Below the pieces are notes generated by a model. That model searched no databases, was not told the DNA's origin, and saw only the letters and a list, made by a program, of their open reading frames with translations. Positions 26,627-36,556 of a DNA stretch of 38,690 nucleotides are shown piece after piece. The DNA is from Phytophthora sp. 'mugwort' (taxonomy: Eukaryota > Oomycota > Peronosporomycetes > Peronosporales > Peronosporaceae), in NCBI GenBank assembly GCA_033558025.1, contig JAUCEF010000071.1, positions 1 to 38,690 of the forward strand, read 5' to 3'. How positions within the stretch are numbered: position 1 is the first letter of the stretch; the number at the start of each line of letters is the position of its first letter. Position numbers and translations under genes: made by a program.

Positions 26627-28156
26627 TTATTTTGTAATAAAATTATTAGTAAAATTTGTTGCTAAAATATTAAGTTTTTTTTCTAATTCTTTAGATATTT
26701 CTTTTTTATTTAAGATTTCTTCTAAAATATTAAAATGATTATTTTTTATAAAATTTAACCAACTAATTTCAAAACTTGAAATTTTATCAACAGCAATTTT
26801 ATCTAAGAAACCACGTACACCTAAATAAATAATTACAATTTGATTTTCAACAGATAACGGTATATTTAAACCTTGTTTTAACATTTCTGTTAATCTAATC
26901 CCTCTATTTAATTGTTGTTGAGTTGTAGCATCTAAATCAGAACCAAATTGAGCAAATGCTTGTACTTCTCTAAATTGTGCTAATTCTAATTTCATTGTAC
27001 CAGCAATTTGTTTCATAGCTTTAATTTGTGCAGAAGAACCAACACGACTTACAGATAATCCAACACTAATTGCAGGTCTTTGACCTTCATTAAATAATTC
27101 TGTTTCTAAAAAAATTTGTCCATCAGTAATTGAAATAACATTTGTTGGAATATAAGCAGAAACATCTCCAGCTTGTGTTTCAATAATAGGTAATGCGGTT
27201 AATGAACCACCACCAATTTTTTTATTCATTTTAGCAGCTCTTTCTAATAAACGAGAGTGTAAATAAAAAACATCTCCAGGATAAGCTTCTCTACCTGGAG
27301 GTCTTCTTAATAATAAAGACATTTGTCTATAAGCTACCGCTTGTTTTGATAAATCATCATAGAAAATAACAGCATGTTTACCATTATCTCTAAAATATTC
27401 ACCTAAAGCACAACCAGTATATGGAGCTAAATATTGTAAGGGTGCTGAATCTGAAGCAGTAGCCGCTACAATAACAGAAAAAAACATTGCATTTTTTTCT
27501 TCTAAAGTTTTTGTTAATTCAGCAATTGTTGATCTTTTTTGACCAACACCTACATAAATACAATATAATTGATTATTTATATCTTTTTTTAAATGAGGTT
27601 CTCTTTGATTAATTATAGTATCAATAGCAATAGATGTTTTACCTGTTTGTCTATCACCAATAATTAATTCCCTTTGACCACGACCAATAGGAATTAAACT
27701 ATCTACAGCTTTTAAACCTGTTTGTACAGGTTGTTTAACACTTTCTCTAGGCATAATACCTGGAGCTTTAACTTCAACTCTACTTTCTAATTTACTGTTA
27801 ATTTGACCTTTACCATCAATGGGTTGTCCTAAAGCATCAACTACTCTACCTAATACTTCAGGTCCTACAGGTACACTAACAATAGATCCAGTTCTTCGTA
27901 CAAAATTACCTTCTTGAATTTCTCTATCATTACTAAAAACAACAACACCAACAACATCAGGTTCTAAATTTAAAGCCATTCCTTTAATATTACCATTATT
28001 AAATTCAACCATTTCACCTGCTTGAATTTTAGTTAAACCATAACATCTTGCAATACCATCACTCATTGAAAGAACAATACCTGTTTCTTGTAAACTTTTT
28101 TCATCTTTATATTTTTTAATATTTGATTCCAGTATATATGATAATTCAATAGCCAT
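26627..28156 (-). CDS. atp1: ATP synthase F1 subunit alpha
   Basis: Non-catalytic nucleotide-binding subunit of the F1 head. It has 509 residues, normal length. The P-loop GDRQTGKT is at about residues 167-174. Also present are [59 protein letters not shown] (about 254-295) and the arginine-finger region [17 protein letters not shown]. Mitochondrial atp1 is retained in stramenopiles, plants and jakobids. The ORF is intact with better codon diversity than the ribosomal genes. The 3' end sits in a long hairpin. Confidence 0.99.
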   Translation of the reverse strand: MAIELSYILESNIKKYKDEKSLQETGIVLSMSDGIARCYGLTKIQAGEMVEFNNGNIKGMALNLEPDVVGVVVFSNDREIQEGNFVRRTGSIVSVPVGPEVLGRVVDALGQPIDGKGQINSKLESRVEVKAPGIMPRESVKQPVQTGLKAVDSLIPIGRGQRELIIGDRQTGKTSIAIDTIINQREPHLKKDINNQLYCIYVGVGQKRSTIAELTKTLEEKNAMFFSVIVAATASDSAPLQYLAPYTGCALGEYFRDNGKHAVIFYDDLSKQAVAYRQMSLLLRRPPGREAYPGDVFYLHSRLLERAAKMNKKIGGGSLTALPIIETQAGDVSAYIPTNVISITDGQIFLETELFNEGQRPAISVGLSVSRVGSSAQIKAMKQIAGTMKLELAQFREVQAFAQFGSDLDATTQQQLNRGIRLTEMLKQGLNIPLSVENQIVIIYLGVRGFLDKIAVDKISSFEISWLNFIKNNHFNILEEILNKKEISKELEKKLNILATNFTNNFITK

Positions 28157-28235
28157 AGAGGTTATTAAATTATCATATTATTTAATAATTATAAATTATT
28201 ATAATTACCAAAATATATCAAATATATATTTTTTA

Positions 28236-28307
28236 TACCCTTTACGAGAATTGAACTCGTATTTTTACCGTGAAAAGGTAATGTCCTAACCATTAGACTA
28301 AAAGGGC
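28236..28307 (-). tRNA. trnE(uuc): tRNA-Glu(UUC)
   Basis: Minus-strand cloverleaf with acceptor GCCCTTT/AAAGGGT, anticodon stem TTACC/GGTAA and loop TTTTCAC giving UUC. Confidence 0.95.
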
Positions 28308-28331
28308 TTTTTATTAAACAAAAAATTTTGT

Positions 28332-29807
28332 TTAATAAAAATAAGAAAAATCAATATGTATTAAAATTTTTGAAACACTTTCATGCATACAACTTTCAAA
28401 AATTTTAGGATATAAACCTAATAAAAAGATATTTATAATTAATATTAAATGAATTAAAAATTCACGATAAGTTAAATCATAATAAATTTTTAAATAAATA
28501 TTTTGAATATTACCATAACAAATTCGATTATAAAATAATAAAGAATATACCCCACCCAAAAACATACCAATTGTCGCAAAAACAGCTGTTGTAGTATTAT
28601 CTTCAAAAACTCCAGTTAAAATAAGAATTTCACCCACAAAACTACTTGAACCTGGAATAGACATATTTGCTAATACATAAATAAATAATGCAATACAAAA
28701 TAAAGGCATTGTATGTGCTAAACCACCATAATAATTAATAAATCTTGTATGATATCGATCATATAAACATCCAATTGAAAAAAATAAACCACTCGATACT
28801 AAACCATGACTAATCATTTGAATAATACTACCTTCTAATCCTTGAATAGTTAAAGAAAAAATACCCAATATTATAAAATTCATATGAGCAACTGATGCAT
28901 AAGCAATAATACGTTTCAAATCTGTTTGTCGTATAGCTGTTAATGACGCATAAATAACAGATATTAAACATAAAACTAAAATATACGGTGTAAAATATAA
29001 TGCAGCTTTAGGAAATAAAGGAACTAAAAACCTAATCATACCGTATGATCCTAATTTTAATAAAATACCAGCTAATAGTACAGAACCTGCGGTAGGTGCT
29101 TCAACATGTGCTTCCGGTAACCAAACATGAAAAGGTAACATTGGAACTTTAACAGCAAATGATAAAAAAAAAGCTAAGAAATAAAATTTTTCATATGAAA
29201 AATTAAAATTACTATAATATAATATTTGATAATCAGTTGTACCCACAGTTAAAAATAAATGAATAATGGCAATAAACATAAATAATGAACCTGCTAATGT
29301 ATACATAAAAAACAAATATGAAGCTTTAATTTTACGTTCTCTTGAACCCCAAATACCTATAATTAAAAACATAGGAATTAATACACTTTCAAAGAAAATA
29401 TAAAAAATAAGTACATCTAATATACTAAATGAAATGATTAAACAAAATTCTAAAATAAAATATAAAATAAAATATTCTTTTATATTTTTATTAATCATTT
29501 CATAACTAATTAACATACAGATTGGAATCAAAAATGTTGTTAAAATTATAAAAAATAATGAAATACCATCAATACCTAAATAAAAATTAATATTAAATTG
29601 ACTAATCCATTCTATTTTAAATAAATATTGAAAATTAGAAGTTGATTTATCAAATAAAATCCATAAAGGTAATGACATTAAAAAAATGAAAAAAGACATA
29701 AAAATACTAAAATTTTTTATAAATTTTTCATTTTTCGAAAAAGCTAATATAATAACCGTAATTAATGGTAAAATAAGTAAAAAAATTAATATAAACTTAT
29801 TAAACAT
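28332..29807 (-). CDS. nad4: NADH dehydrogenase subunit 4
   Basis: Antiporter-like proton-pumping subunit of complex I. It has 491 residues. Conserved elements include YLGIDGISLFFIILTTFLIP, SYLFFMYTLAGSLFMFIAI, SFAVKVPMLPFHVWLPEAHVEAPTAGSVLLAGILLKLGSYG and TDLKRIIAYASVAHMNF. The ATG at 29807 is chosen because the longer in-frame opening from 29879 runs through trnH. No frame break. Confidence 0.99.
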   Translation of the reverse strand: MFNKFILIFLLILPLITVIILAFSKNEKFIKNFSIFMSFFIFLMSLPLWILFDKSTSNFQYLFKIEWISQFNINFYLGIDGISLFFIILTTFLIPICMLISYEMINKNIKEYFILYFILEFCLIISFSILDVLIFYIFFESVLIPMFLIIGIWGSRERKIKASYLFFMYTLAGSLFMFIAIIHLFLTVGTTDYQILYYSNFNFSYEKFYFLAFFLSFAVKVPMLPFHVWLPEAHVEAPTAGSVLLAGILLKLGSYGMIRFLVPLFPKAALYFTPYILVLCLISVIYASLTAIRQTDLKRIIAYASVAHMNFIILGIFSLTIQGLEGSIIQMISHGLVSSGLFFSIGCLYDRYHTRFINYYGGLAHTMPLFCIALFIYVLANMSIPGSSSFVGEILILTGVFEDNTTTAVFATIGMFLGGVYSLLFYNRICYGNIQNIYLKIYYDLTYREFLIHLILIINIFLLGLYPKIFESCMHESVSKILIHIDFSYFY

Positions 29808-29829
29808 AAAAAAATTTAATTTAAAAATG

Positions 29830-29902
29830 GGCGAAAAATGGGACTTGAACCCATAACACTTAGACCCACAATCTAACACTCTACCTTTAAGTTATAATCG
29901 CC
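29830..29902 (-). tRNA. trnH(gug): tRNA-His(GUG)
   Basis: Minus strand. The anticodon stem TTAGA/TCTAA has loop TTGTGGG giving GUG, and the T-stem is ATGGG/CCCAT. The extra G at -1 opposite C73, typical of tRNA-His, is present. Acceptor positions 5-68 and 6-67 are T-T mismatches as read from DNA. Confidence 0.9.
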
Positions 29903-29905
29903 TTT

Positions 29906-30325
29906 TTAAATTTTTCTTAAATAATATATAAAATTTAAAAATGATTGAACAATTAAATTATTTAAAGGTGGATAGTTTTTAGATAATATTTGTTTTACTT
30001 TTAAATTAGAATAAATATTATTTTGAATACTCAAATAAATTAATTCAAGTTTTTTAAAATTATATAAATCCCTTATTAAATTTAATTCATTATTTCCATA
30101 AATTATTAAAATAGAACCTTGTCCTTTTAATTTTAAAAAAATATCAATAATTAAATTTTGATTTAATATTAAAGATTTATAATCAAATTTTTTAATTTTT
30201 TTTTTTAAAGATATTATTTCATTAATATTTAAATCATTATAACGAAATATATATATATATTTATAAGTTTGTTTAATTTTTTGTAATTGATTTAATTTAT
30301 ACTTTTTAAATTTTTTTTTTTGCAT
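29906..30325 (-). CDS. rpl10: Probable ribosomal protein uL10
   Basis: A 139-residue basic protein. KYIYIFRYNDLNINEIISLK (about 22-41) matches the start of mitochondrial L10 proteins (Y-x-x-I-F-x-Y-x-x-L-x-x-x-x-x-x-x-L-K). The section LKLKGQGSILIIYGNN (about 67-82) resembles the plant and protist L10 core (K-G-x-x-x-I-L-Y), and the end LSKNYPPLNNLIVQSFLNFI resembles the final helix. L10 holds the L7/L12 stalk. It lies between trnH and nad7 on the same strand. The match is weak and made by eye. Confidence 0.5.
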   Translation of the reverse strand: MQKKKFKKYKLNQLQKIKQTYKYIYIFRYNDLNINEIISLKKKIKKFDYKSLILNQNLIIDIFLKLKGQGSILIIYGNNELNLIRDLYNFKKLELIYLSIQNNIYSNLKVKQILSKNYPPLNNLIVQSFLNFIYYLRKI

Positions 30326-30363
30326 AATTTATTGAAAATAAAATTTTATTCTAATAATTAATA

Positions 30364-31542
30364 TTAACGATCAATTTCACCAAAAACAACATCTAAAGTA
30401 CCAATAATTGTAACAACATCAGCAATCATATGATTTTTAGCTATAAAATCTAATGCTTGTAAATGTAAAAATCCTGGTGATTTAATTTTACATCTGTAGG
30501 GTTTATTTGTACCATCTGCTACTAAATAAACACCATACTCACCTTTAGGTGCCTCAATAACTGTATAAGTTTCACCAGCATTTACACAAATATTTTCTGA
30601 ATAATATTTAAAATGATGAATTAAAGACTCCATAGAATTTTTAATTTGAATTCTATTTGGATTTGTAATTTTTTTATCATCTAATTTAATAGGACCTTGG
30701 GGAATTTTATTAAGTACTTGCAAAATAATTCGAATTGATTGTCGCATTTCTTCTATTCTAATTAAATAACGATCATAACAATCGCCATTTGTACCTACAG
30801 GTATATCAAATTTTAATTGATCATAAATTTCATAAGGTTGTGTTTTACGTAAATCCCATGAAATACCTGATCCACGTAACATAACACCACTAAAACCAAA
30901 ATTTAAAGCATCTTTAGCAGATATAATACCAATATCTACTAATCTTTGTTTCCAAATTCTATTATTAGTTAACATTTCTTCAATTTCATCTAAACGGGTA
31001 TTAAATTGTTCACAAAAAATATATATATCATTTAACAAACCTTTAGGCAAATCTTGATTAACACCTCCAGGTCTAAAATAAGCTGCATGCATACGTGCAC
31101 CAGAAACACGTTCATAAAATTCCATTAATTTCTCACGTTCTTCAAATCCCCAAAAATAAGGTGTCATAGCTCCTACATCTAAAGCATGACAACATACAGC
31201 TAATAAATGATTTAAGATACGTGTTATTTCTGAAAATAAAACTCTTATATATTGTGCTCGTAAAGGTATATCACAATTTAATAATTTTTCAATAGCCAAA
31301 ACATATGCATGTTCTTGACACATCATAGATACATAATCTAAACGATCAAAATAAGGTAACGCCTGTAAATAATTTTTATATTCAATTAATTTTTCTGTAC
31401 CTCTATGTAATAAACCTATATGTGAATCAGCTTTTTTAACAACTTCACCGTTTAATTCTAAAATTAAACGTAAAACACCATGAGCCGCTGGATGTTGTGG
31501 ACCAAAATTTATAGAAAAATTTTTAATTTTTTTTAATGACAT
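30364..31542 (-). CDS. nad7: NADH dehydrogenase subunit 7 (49-kDa, NuoD type)
   Basis: Peripheral-arm subunit of complex I that forms the quinone pocket. It has 392 residues. Conserved parts are [22 protein letters not shown] (about 12-33), [71 protein letters not shown] and the C-terminal DVVFGEIDR. It diverges from nad2 across a 115-base gap containing a run of T. Confidence 0.99.
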   Translation of the reverse strand: MSLKKIKNFSINFGPQHPAAHGVLRLILELNGEVVKKADSHIGLLHRGTEKLIEYKNYLQALPYFDRLDYVSMMCQEHAYVLAIEKLLNCDIPLRAQYIRVLFSEITRILNHLLAVCCHALDVGAMTPYFWGFEEREKLMEFYERVSGARMHAAYFRPGGVNQDLPKGLLNDIYIFCEQFNTRLDEIEEMLTNNRIWKQRLVDIGIISAKDALNFGFSGVMLRGSGISWDLRKTQPYEIYDQLKFDIPVGTNGDCYDRYLIRIEEMRQSIRIILQVLNKIPQGPIKLDDKKITNPNRIQIKNSMESLIHHFKYYSENICVNAGETYTVIEAPKGEYGVYLVADGTNKPYRCKIKSPGFLHLQALDFIAKNHMIADVVTIIGTLDVVFGEIDR

Positions 31543-31657
31543 TTTTTTTTTTTTTTTTTTTAATAAAAATATAATATTTATAAATTAATTTTTTTATAAA
31601 TATATAGCATATATAGTAAGTAAGTATTTTTAAAATATTTATTTCTTTTATTACATT
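31543..31657. promoter_or_regulatory. Divergent nad7/nad2 intergenic region
   Basis: 115 bases between divergent genes, beginning with a run of about 20 T next to nad7. It must contain start signals for both transcription blocks unless upstream processing supplies the mRNA 5' ends. No specific element is recognised. Confidence 0.4.
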
Positions 31658-33150
31658 ATGTTTTTTCAGGAAATTTTTAATAATAATTTTGAAATTATTA
31701 TCCCCGAATTTTTTTTAACAACTTTTTTATTAATTTTATTATTATTTGGTGTTTTTTATAAAAAAAATCAAAATGCTCAAAAAATTTTGATTATTAAAAA
31801 TATTACTACTATAATAATATATTTATTATTAATTCTTTTAATATTAACGTTAAATATAACAAATATTTCAAGTAACATATTAAATGGTGTATTACTTATT
31901 AATAATTTTACACAATTTATTAAAATAATTTTAATTTTATTAACAATTATTTGTTTTTTAATACAACAAAAATATTTAATACAACAAAAAATAAATTCAT
32001 ATGAAATTAATATATTAATGTTAATATCATTATTGGGTTTAATGTTATTGGTATCTGCAAATCATTTTATTACTTTATATTTAGCAATTGAATTACAAAG
32101 TTTAAGTTTTTATATATTAACATCCACCCAAAAAAAATCGATATTATCAATTGAGGCTGGTTTAAAATATTTTATTTTAGGATCAATTGCTTCAGGTTTT
32201 ATTCTATTTGGTTCTTCAATAATTTATGCTATTACAGGTTCATTAAATTTTAATAATATTTTTTTAATATTATCAAATATAAATTTTTTAGATAATATAA
32301 ATATATTAATTAGTTTATCTTATGGATTAATTTTTATTTTAGTTGGTATTTTATTTAAAATAGGTGCTACACCTTTTCATTTTTGGTTGCCTGATGTATA
32401 TGAAGGTGCTCCAAATAATATTTCAAGTTTTTTTGCTATTGTACCAAAAATTGCTTTTATAGGAATTTTAATTCGTTTATTTTTTGAGATTTTTTTTAAT
32501 ATTTCATATTTCTTTGAAATTTTTTTTTATATTATTTCATTTTTATCTATGTTAATCGGTGCATTATCGGCATTACAACAAAAAAAAATCAAAAGATTAT
32601 TAGCTTATAGTGCAATAAGTCATGTAGGTTTTATATTAATAGGATTTACTTCAAATATGTTAAATAATATTCCATTTATTTTATTATATATTATAATTTA
32701 TATTATAACAAGTATTAATTTATGGACTTCTTATTTATCTTTAAATATCAATCATAAACCAATTAAATATTTAACAGATTTATCAAATATATATACTATT
32801 AATAAATTAATTGCTATTATTATAATCATAAATATTTTTTCATTAGCTGGTATACCCCCATTAGCGGGTTTTTTTTCAAATTATTTATATTTTTTTCAGC
32901 TATTAAAAATAATTATTTTAGTTTAGTATTTTTTGGTATTATTATAAGTGTTTTAAGCTCTTTTTATTATTTAAAAATAATTAAAATTATTTATTTTGAA
33001 AAAATATTTAGAAAAATGTATATTTCACAAATAAATAAAAGTCAAAGTATAATATTATTAATTAGTACTCAATTTATTTTATTTTTATTTATTTATCCTA
33101 ATATTATATTAATAAATTTAAACAAAATTTATTTATATTTATTAATATAA
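31658..33150 (+). CDS. nad2: NADH dehydrogenase subunit 2, with a frame break
   Basis: Antiporter-like proton-pumping subunit of complex I. The first frame gives 422 residues with the family core LVSANHFITLYLAIELQSLS, GILFKIGATPFHFWLPDVYEGAPN (about 228-251), KRLLAYSAISHVGFILIG and FSLAGIPPLAGFF, then stops at TAG 32924-32926. The rest of the protein (SLVFFGIIISVLSSFYYLKI onward) continues in another frame to TAA at 33148-33150. One base appears to be missing between about 32905 and 32920, for example in the five-A run 32905-32909. Together the parts make a normal length near 497 residues. Confidence 0.95.
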
Positions 33151-33156
33151 TATTTA

Positions 33157-33230
33157 GTTTGGATAGCTCAGTTGGTTAGAGTAAAAGACTGAAAATCTTT
33201 GTGTCGGTGGTTCAAATCCACCTCCAGACA
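33157..33230 (+). tRNA. trnF(gaa): tRNA-Phe(GAA)
   Basis: Acceptor GTTTGGA/TCCAGAC, anticodon stem AAAGA/TCTTT with loop CTGAAAA giving GAA, and T-stem GGTGG/CCACC. Confidence 0.95.
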
Positions 33231-33246
33231 ATTTTATTATTAAAAT

Positions 33247-33571
33247 ATGTATCTTTTAAGAATAACTTTTAAATCATTTCAAAAATAAATCAACTCAAAC
33301 AAAATTTATTAAAATTAAAAAAATTAATAAATTCAAAAATATTCAAATACCCGGTGTATTTCAAACAAAACAAAAAAAAAAAATTTTTACATTATTAAGA
33401 TCTCCCCATGTAAATAAAAAATCACGTGAACATTTTATTCATAAAAATTATACTTCTAAAATTAATATAAAATTTAAAAATATTTTTTATTTATTAAATT
33501 TTTTAGTTTTAATTAAAAAATTTTTATCTAAAAATTCATTAATAAATATTAAAATTATAAAAAAAAATTAA
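33247..33571 (+). CDS. rps10: Ribosomal protein uS10, with a frame break
   Basis: Small-subunit protein of the 3' domain. The ATG at 33247 opens MYLLRITFKSFQ and then hits TAA at 33286-33288. In another frame the protein continues to TAA at 33569-33571 with the unmistakable S10 core IQIPGVFQTKQKKKIFTLLR then SPHVNKKSREHF (family: G-P-x-P-L-P-T-x-x-x-x-x-T-V-L-R-S-P-H-V-x-K-x-S-R-E-x-F). Here one base is extra, or two are missing, within the A run at 33281-33285, the opposite sense to the other breaks. About 107 residues in all. Confidence 0.88.
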
Positions 33572-33581
33572 AATTAAACTT

Positions 33582-33655
33582 ATGCTTATAGCTTAAATGG
33601 ATAAAGCGTTAGATTGCGGATCTATAAAATGAAAGTTCAAATCTTTCTAAGCATA
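33582..33655 (+). tRNA. trnR(gcg): tRNA-Arg(GCG)
   Basis: Acceptor ATGCTTA/TAAGCAT, D-stem GCTT/AAGC, loop TTGCGGA giving GCG, and T-stem GAAAG/CTTTC. One T-T mismatch lies at the base of the anticodon stem. Confidence 0.92.
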
Positions 33656-33669
33656 TATTTTATTTATTT

Positions 33670-33741
33670 TGAAGTATAGCCAAGTGGTAAGGCCTCCGTT
33701 TTTGGTACGGAAAATCAAAGGTTCGAATCCTTTTACTTCAA
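33670..33741 (+). tRNA. trnQ(uug): tRNA-Gln(UUG)
   Basis: Acceptor TGAAGTA/TACTTCA, anticodon stem TCCGT/ACGGA with loop TTTTGGT giving UUG, and T-loop TTCGAAT. Confidence 0.95.
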
Positions 33742-33743
33742 AA

Positions 33744-33817
33744 GGGCCTATAACTCAGTTGGTTAGAGTATACGCCTGATAAGTGTAAAGTCAGTAGTTC
33801 AAATCTACTTAGGCCCA
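33744..33817 (+). tRNA. trnI(gau): tRNA-Ile(GAU)
   Basis: Acceptor GGGCCTA/TAGGCCC, anticodon stem TACGC/GTGTA with loop CTGATAA giving GAU. Confidence 0.95.
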
Positions 33818-33819
33818 AT

Positions 33820-33892
33820 GAATAATTAACTCAATTGGTAGAGTATTTCGTTTACACCGAAAATGTTAGCGGTTCGAGTCCGTTATTATTCA
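33820..33892 (+). tRNA. trnV(uac): tRNA-Val(UAC)
   Basis: Acceptor GAATAAT/ATTATTC, anticodon stem TTTCG/CGAAA with loop TTTACAC giving UAC, and T-loop TTCGAGT. Confidence 0.94.
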
Positions 33893-33909
33893 ATAAAATA
33901 ACAAATAAT

Positions 33910-34290
33910 ATGTCAACAATTAATCAATTATTTTTAAAAAAACAAAAACGTTTAGAAAAAAAAAAAAGAAATAAAAGTCCAGCTTTAAAACAATGTCCTC
34001 AACGTAAAGGTATTTGTTTAAAAGTTTATAATACAACACCTAAAAAACCAAATTCTGCTATGCGTAAAGTAGCAAAAGTACACCTATCTAGTAGGTATAC
34101 AATAATTACTTATATTCCAGGTATTGGTCATACTTTACAAGAACATTCAATAGTATTAGTTAGAGGAGGTCGTGTAAAAGATTTACCTGGAGTAAAATAT
34201 CATGTAATTCGTGGTAAATATGATTTATTAGGGATTTATTCTCGAAAAACATCAAGATCAAAATATGGAACTAAAATACGAAGAGTATAA
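33910..34290 (+). CDS. rps12: Ribosomal protein uS12
   Basis: Decoding-centre protein of the small subunit. It has 126 residues. Hallmarks are [29 protein letters not shown] (about 27-55) and [35 protein letters not shown] (about 70-104). The ATG at 33910 is chosen; an in-frame opening from 33835 is inside trnV. It overlaps rps7 by 26 bases, keeping the bacterial str-operon order. Confidence 0.99.
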   Translation: MSTINQLFLKKQKRLEKKKRNKSPALKQCPQRKGICLKVYNTTPKKPNSAMRKVAKVHLSSRYTIITYIPGIGHTLQEHSIVLVRGGRVKDLPGVKYHVIRGKYDLLGIYSRKTSRSKYGTKIRRV

Positions 34291-34672
34291 AATAAAAAAA
34301 TTATTTATAAATATGTTATTAAAAAAAGGAAAAAAAACTTGTTCTGAAAACATATTTATAAATATTTTAATTACTTTAAAAAAAATTACAAAACAAAAAC
34401 CGAATTTTATTTTATTTAAATCAATTGAAAATTTATTACCGAAATTAAAAGCAATAAGTATTCCAAATAAAAAACGAAATAAAAAAAAAAAAAAAAAAGA
34501 TAGATATTTTTTAATGCTTTTAAATGAAGATAAACAAATTAAAAAATCGATATCGTGGTTACTTTTAAATGCAAATTTAAAAAACATAACAAACGAAATT
34601 ATTCAAACTTCAAAAAATAAAAGTAAAACAATCAATACAAAAAAACAATATTATAAAAATATAAAAAATTAA
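34265..34672 (+). CDS. rps7: Ribosomal protein uS7
   Basis: Head-assembly protein of the small subunit. It has 135 residues. The family pattern is visible in [20 protein letters not shown] (about 12-31; family: F-I-N-x-x-M-x-x-G-K-K-x-x-A), the short [11 protein letters not shown] (family: V-P-x-x-x-x-x-x-R) and ISWLLLNAN near 96-104 (family: A-x-R-W-x-x-x-x-A). The C-terminus is short. Its start lies inside rps12, the only in-frame ATG before the conserved region. Confidence 0.93.
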   Translation: MELKYEEYKIKKLFINMLLKKGKKTCSENIFINILITLKKITKQKPNFILFKSIENLLPKLKAISIPNKKRNKKKKKKDRYFLMLLNEDKQIKKSISWLLLNANLKNITNEIIQTSKNKSKTINTKKQYYKNIKN

Positions 34673-34755
34673 AATTTAATCTTATTTTTGATTAATTTTT
34701 TTAAAATACATTATTTATCATTAAATAATTAATTATTACAAATTATAAAATTCTT

Positions 34756-35669
34756 ATGAAAAATTATTATTATATTAATAAAAAAAATTTACAAATAGAA
34801 ACTACAACAAATGATTCTAATATCGATAAATTTCAAAATGATTTAAAAATTTTAAAGAAATTAGTAATAATATACAAAATACACAAAAACATCCTTATCA
34901 TTTAGTAGATCCAAGTCCTTGGCCTTTTATAATTTCTTTTGGACTTTTTTTTTTAACTTTTGGTGGTGCTATGTATTTTCATGGTTATATTGGCAGTAAT
35001 TTCTTAATTTTAACAGGATTTTTAATGATTATTTTAACAATGTATACTTGGTTTCGTGATATAGTTAGAGAAGCTGTATATGAAGGTCAACATACTAAAC
35101 AAGTACAATTAGGTTTAAGAAATGGTATGCTTTTATTTATTTTTAGTGAATTACTATTTTTTGTTAGTTTTTTTTGGGCTTTTTTTCATTCAGCTTTAGC
35201 ACCAACACCTGAAATTGGATCTTTATGGCCACCATTAGGTATTGAAACTGTTAATGCTTGGGGTATTCCTTTATTAAATACTGTAATATTATTATCATCT
35301 GGGGCAACTATTACTTGGGCACACCATTCAATAGTTTTTGGTGATAGAAAAAATGCTATTTTAAGTTTAATTATTACAATTTTATTAGCTTTTTTTTTTA
35401 CTTTAATTCAAGCCTATGAATATATTGAAAGTACTTTTTCAATTTCTGATAGTATTTATGGTACAACTTTTTTTTTATTAACAGGTTTTCATGGTATTCA
35501 CGTTATTGTAGGTACTATTTTTATTATAGTAAGTACTATTAGATTAATTAATCATCATTTTACAAAACAACATCATTTCGGTTTTGAAGCTGCAGCTTGG
35601 TATTGGCATTTTGTAGATGTTGTTTGGTTATTTTTATTTGTAGCAGTTTACTGGTGGGGAGGTAATTAA
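34756..35669 (+). CDS. cox3: Cytochrome c oxidase subunit III, with a 5' frame break
   Basis: Membrane subunit of complex IV. The frame ending at 35669 contains KHPYHLVDPSPWPFIISFG (from about 34888), GTMYTWFRD-like MYTWFRDIVREAVYEGQHTK, FVSFFWAFFHSALAPTPEIG, LLSSGATITWAHHS and FHGIHVIVGTIF, then WYWHFVDVVWLFLFVAVYWW. The first in-frame ATG (34971) would cut off the conserved N-terminus. An ATG at 34756 lies one base out of phase, and a missing base near 34846-34856 would join it, giving an unusual extension of about 44 residues. A non-ATG start (ATT or ATA near 34863-34875) is the alternative. Confidence 0.95.
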
Positions 35670-35693
35670 TTTATTAAAAAATTAATAATTTTT

Positions 35694-36412
35694 ATGGTTA
35701 GTCCTTTAGAACAATTTGAAATTTTACCTATTTTTCAAATACCTTTTGTATTTACTAATGCTTCTTTAATTTTAGTAATAGGTTTAGTTTATTTATATAT
35801 ATTTACATGTATAAAAACTAAATTTATTCCAACACGTTTTCAACAAATTTTTGAAATGATTTTTAATATTACAATTGAATTAACTTATTCTAGTATAGGA
35901 AAAGCTGGTAAATATTTTGTTTCATTAATTTTTGTTGTTTTTTTTTTTATTTTATTATGTAATTTAATAGGAATGATTCCATACAGTTTTACTATAACAA
36001 GTCATTTAATTATTACGTTTACTTTAGCATTAACAATTTATTTAGGTTTTAATTTAATTGGAATTAAAAAACATAAATTTAATTTTTTAAATTTATTATT
36101 ACCTAGTGGTGCAAGTATAGCATTAGTTCCCATCTTAGTACCTATTGAATTAGTTTCATACATTTTTCGTGTAATTAGTTTACCTGTACGATTATTTGCA
36201 AATATGATGGCTGGACATACTTTATTAAAAGTAATTGCAGGTTTTGCTTGGGCTATGTTAAATGTAAATAGTTTTATTTTTATGGCACATTTTATTCCAT
36301 TAATAATTATTGTATTATTGGTTGGTTTAGAATTGCTGTAGCTTTAATTCAGGCATATGTGTTTACGATTTTAACGTGTATGTATATAAATGATGCTTTA
36401 AATTTACATTAA
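35694..36412 (+). CDS. atp6: ATP synthase F0 subunit a, with a frame break
   Basis: Proton-channel subunit of the ATP synthase. The first frame gives 215 residues including [51 protein letters not shown] and [20 protein letters not shown] (with the essential Arg, about residue 167), then [10 protein letters not shown]. It stops at TAG 36339-36341 within the last conserved helix. The expected ending ([22 protein letters not shown]) continues one base out of phase to TAA at 36410-36412. One base is missing at about 36333-36335, a run of only two T. Total about 239 residues. Confidence 0.96.
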
Positions 36413-36448
36413 TAAAATATACAAAAATAAGATATAATATTTTATATT

Positions 36449-36522
36449 GGAAAAATAGCTCAGTTGGTTAGAGTGGTAGCTTGTCACGCTATAAGTCGCG
36501 GGTTCAAGTCCCGTTTTTTCCG
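36449..36522 (+). tRNA. trnD(guc): tRNA-Asp(GUC)
   Basis: Acceptor GGAAAAA/TTTTTCC, anticodon stem GTAGC/GCTAT with loop TTGTCAC giving GUC, and T-stem GCGGG/CCCGT. Confidence 0.95.
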
Positions 36523-36556
36523 TTTAAATTTATTATATTTAAAAAAATTTATAAAT

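Noticed and set aside
34258..34587. 109-codon minus-strand ORF
   Set aside because: A complement of rps7, which has clear family motifs.
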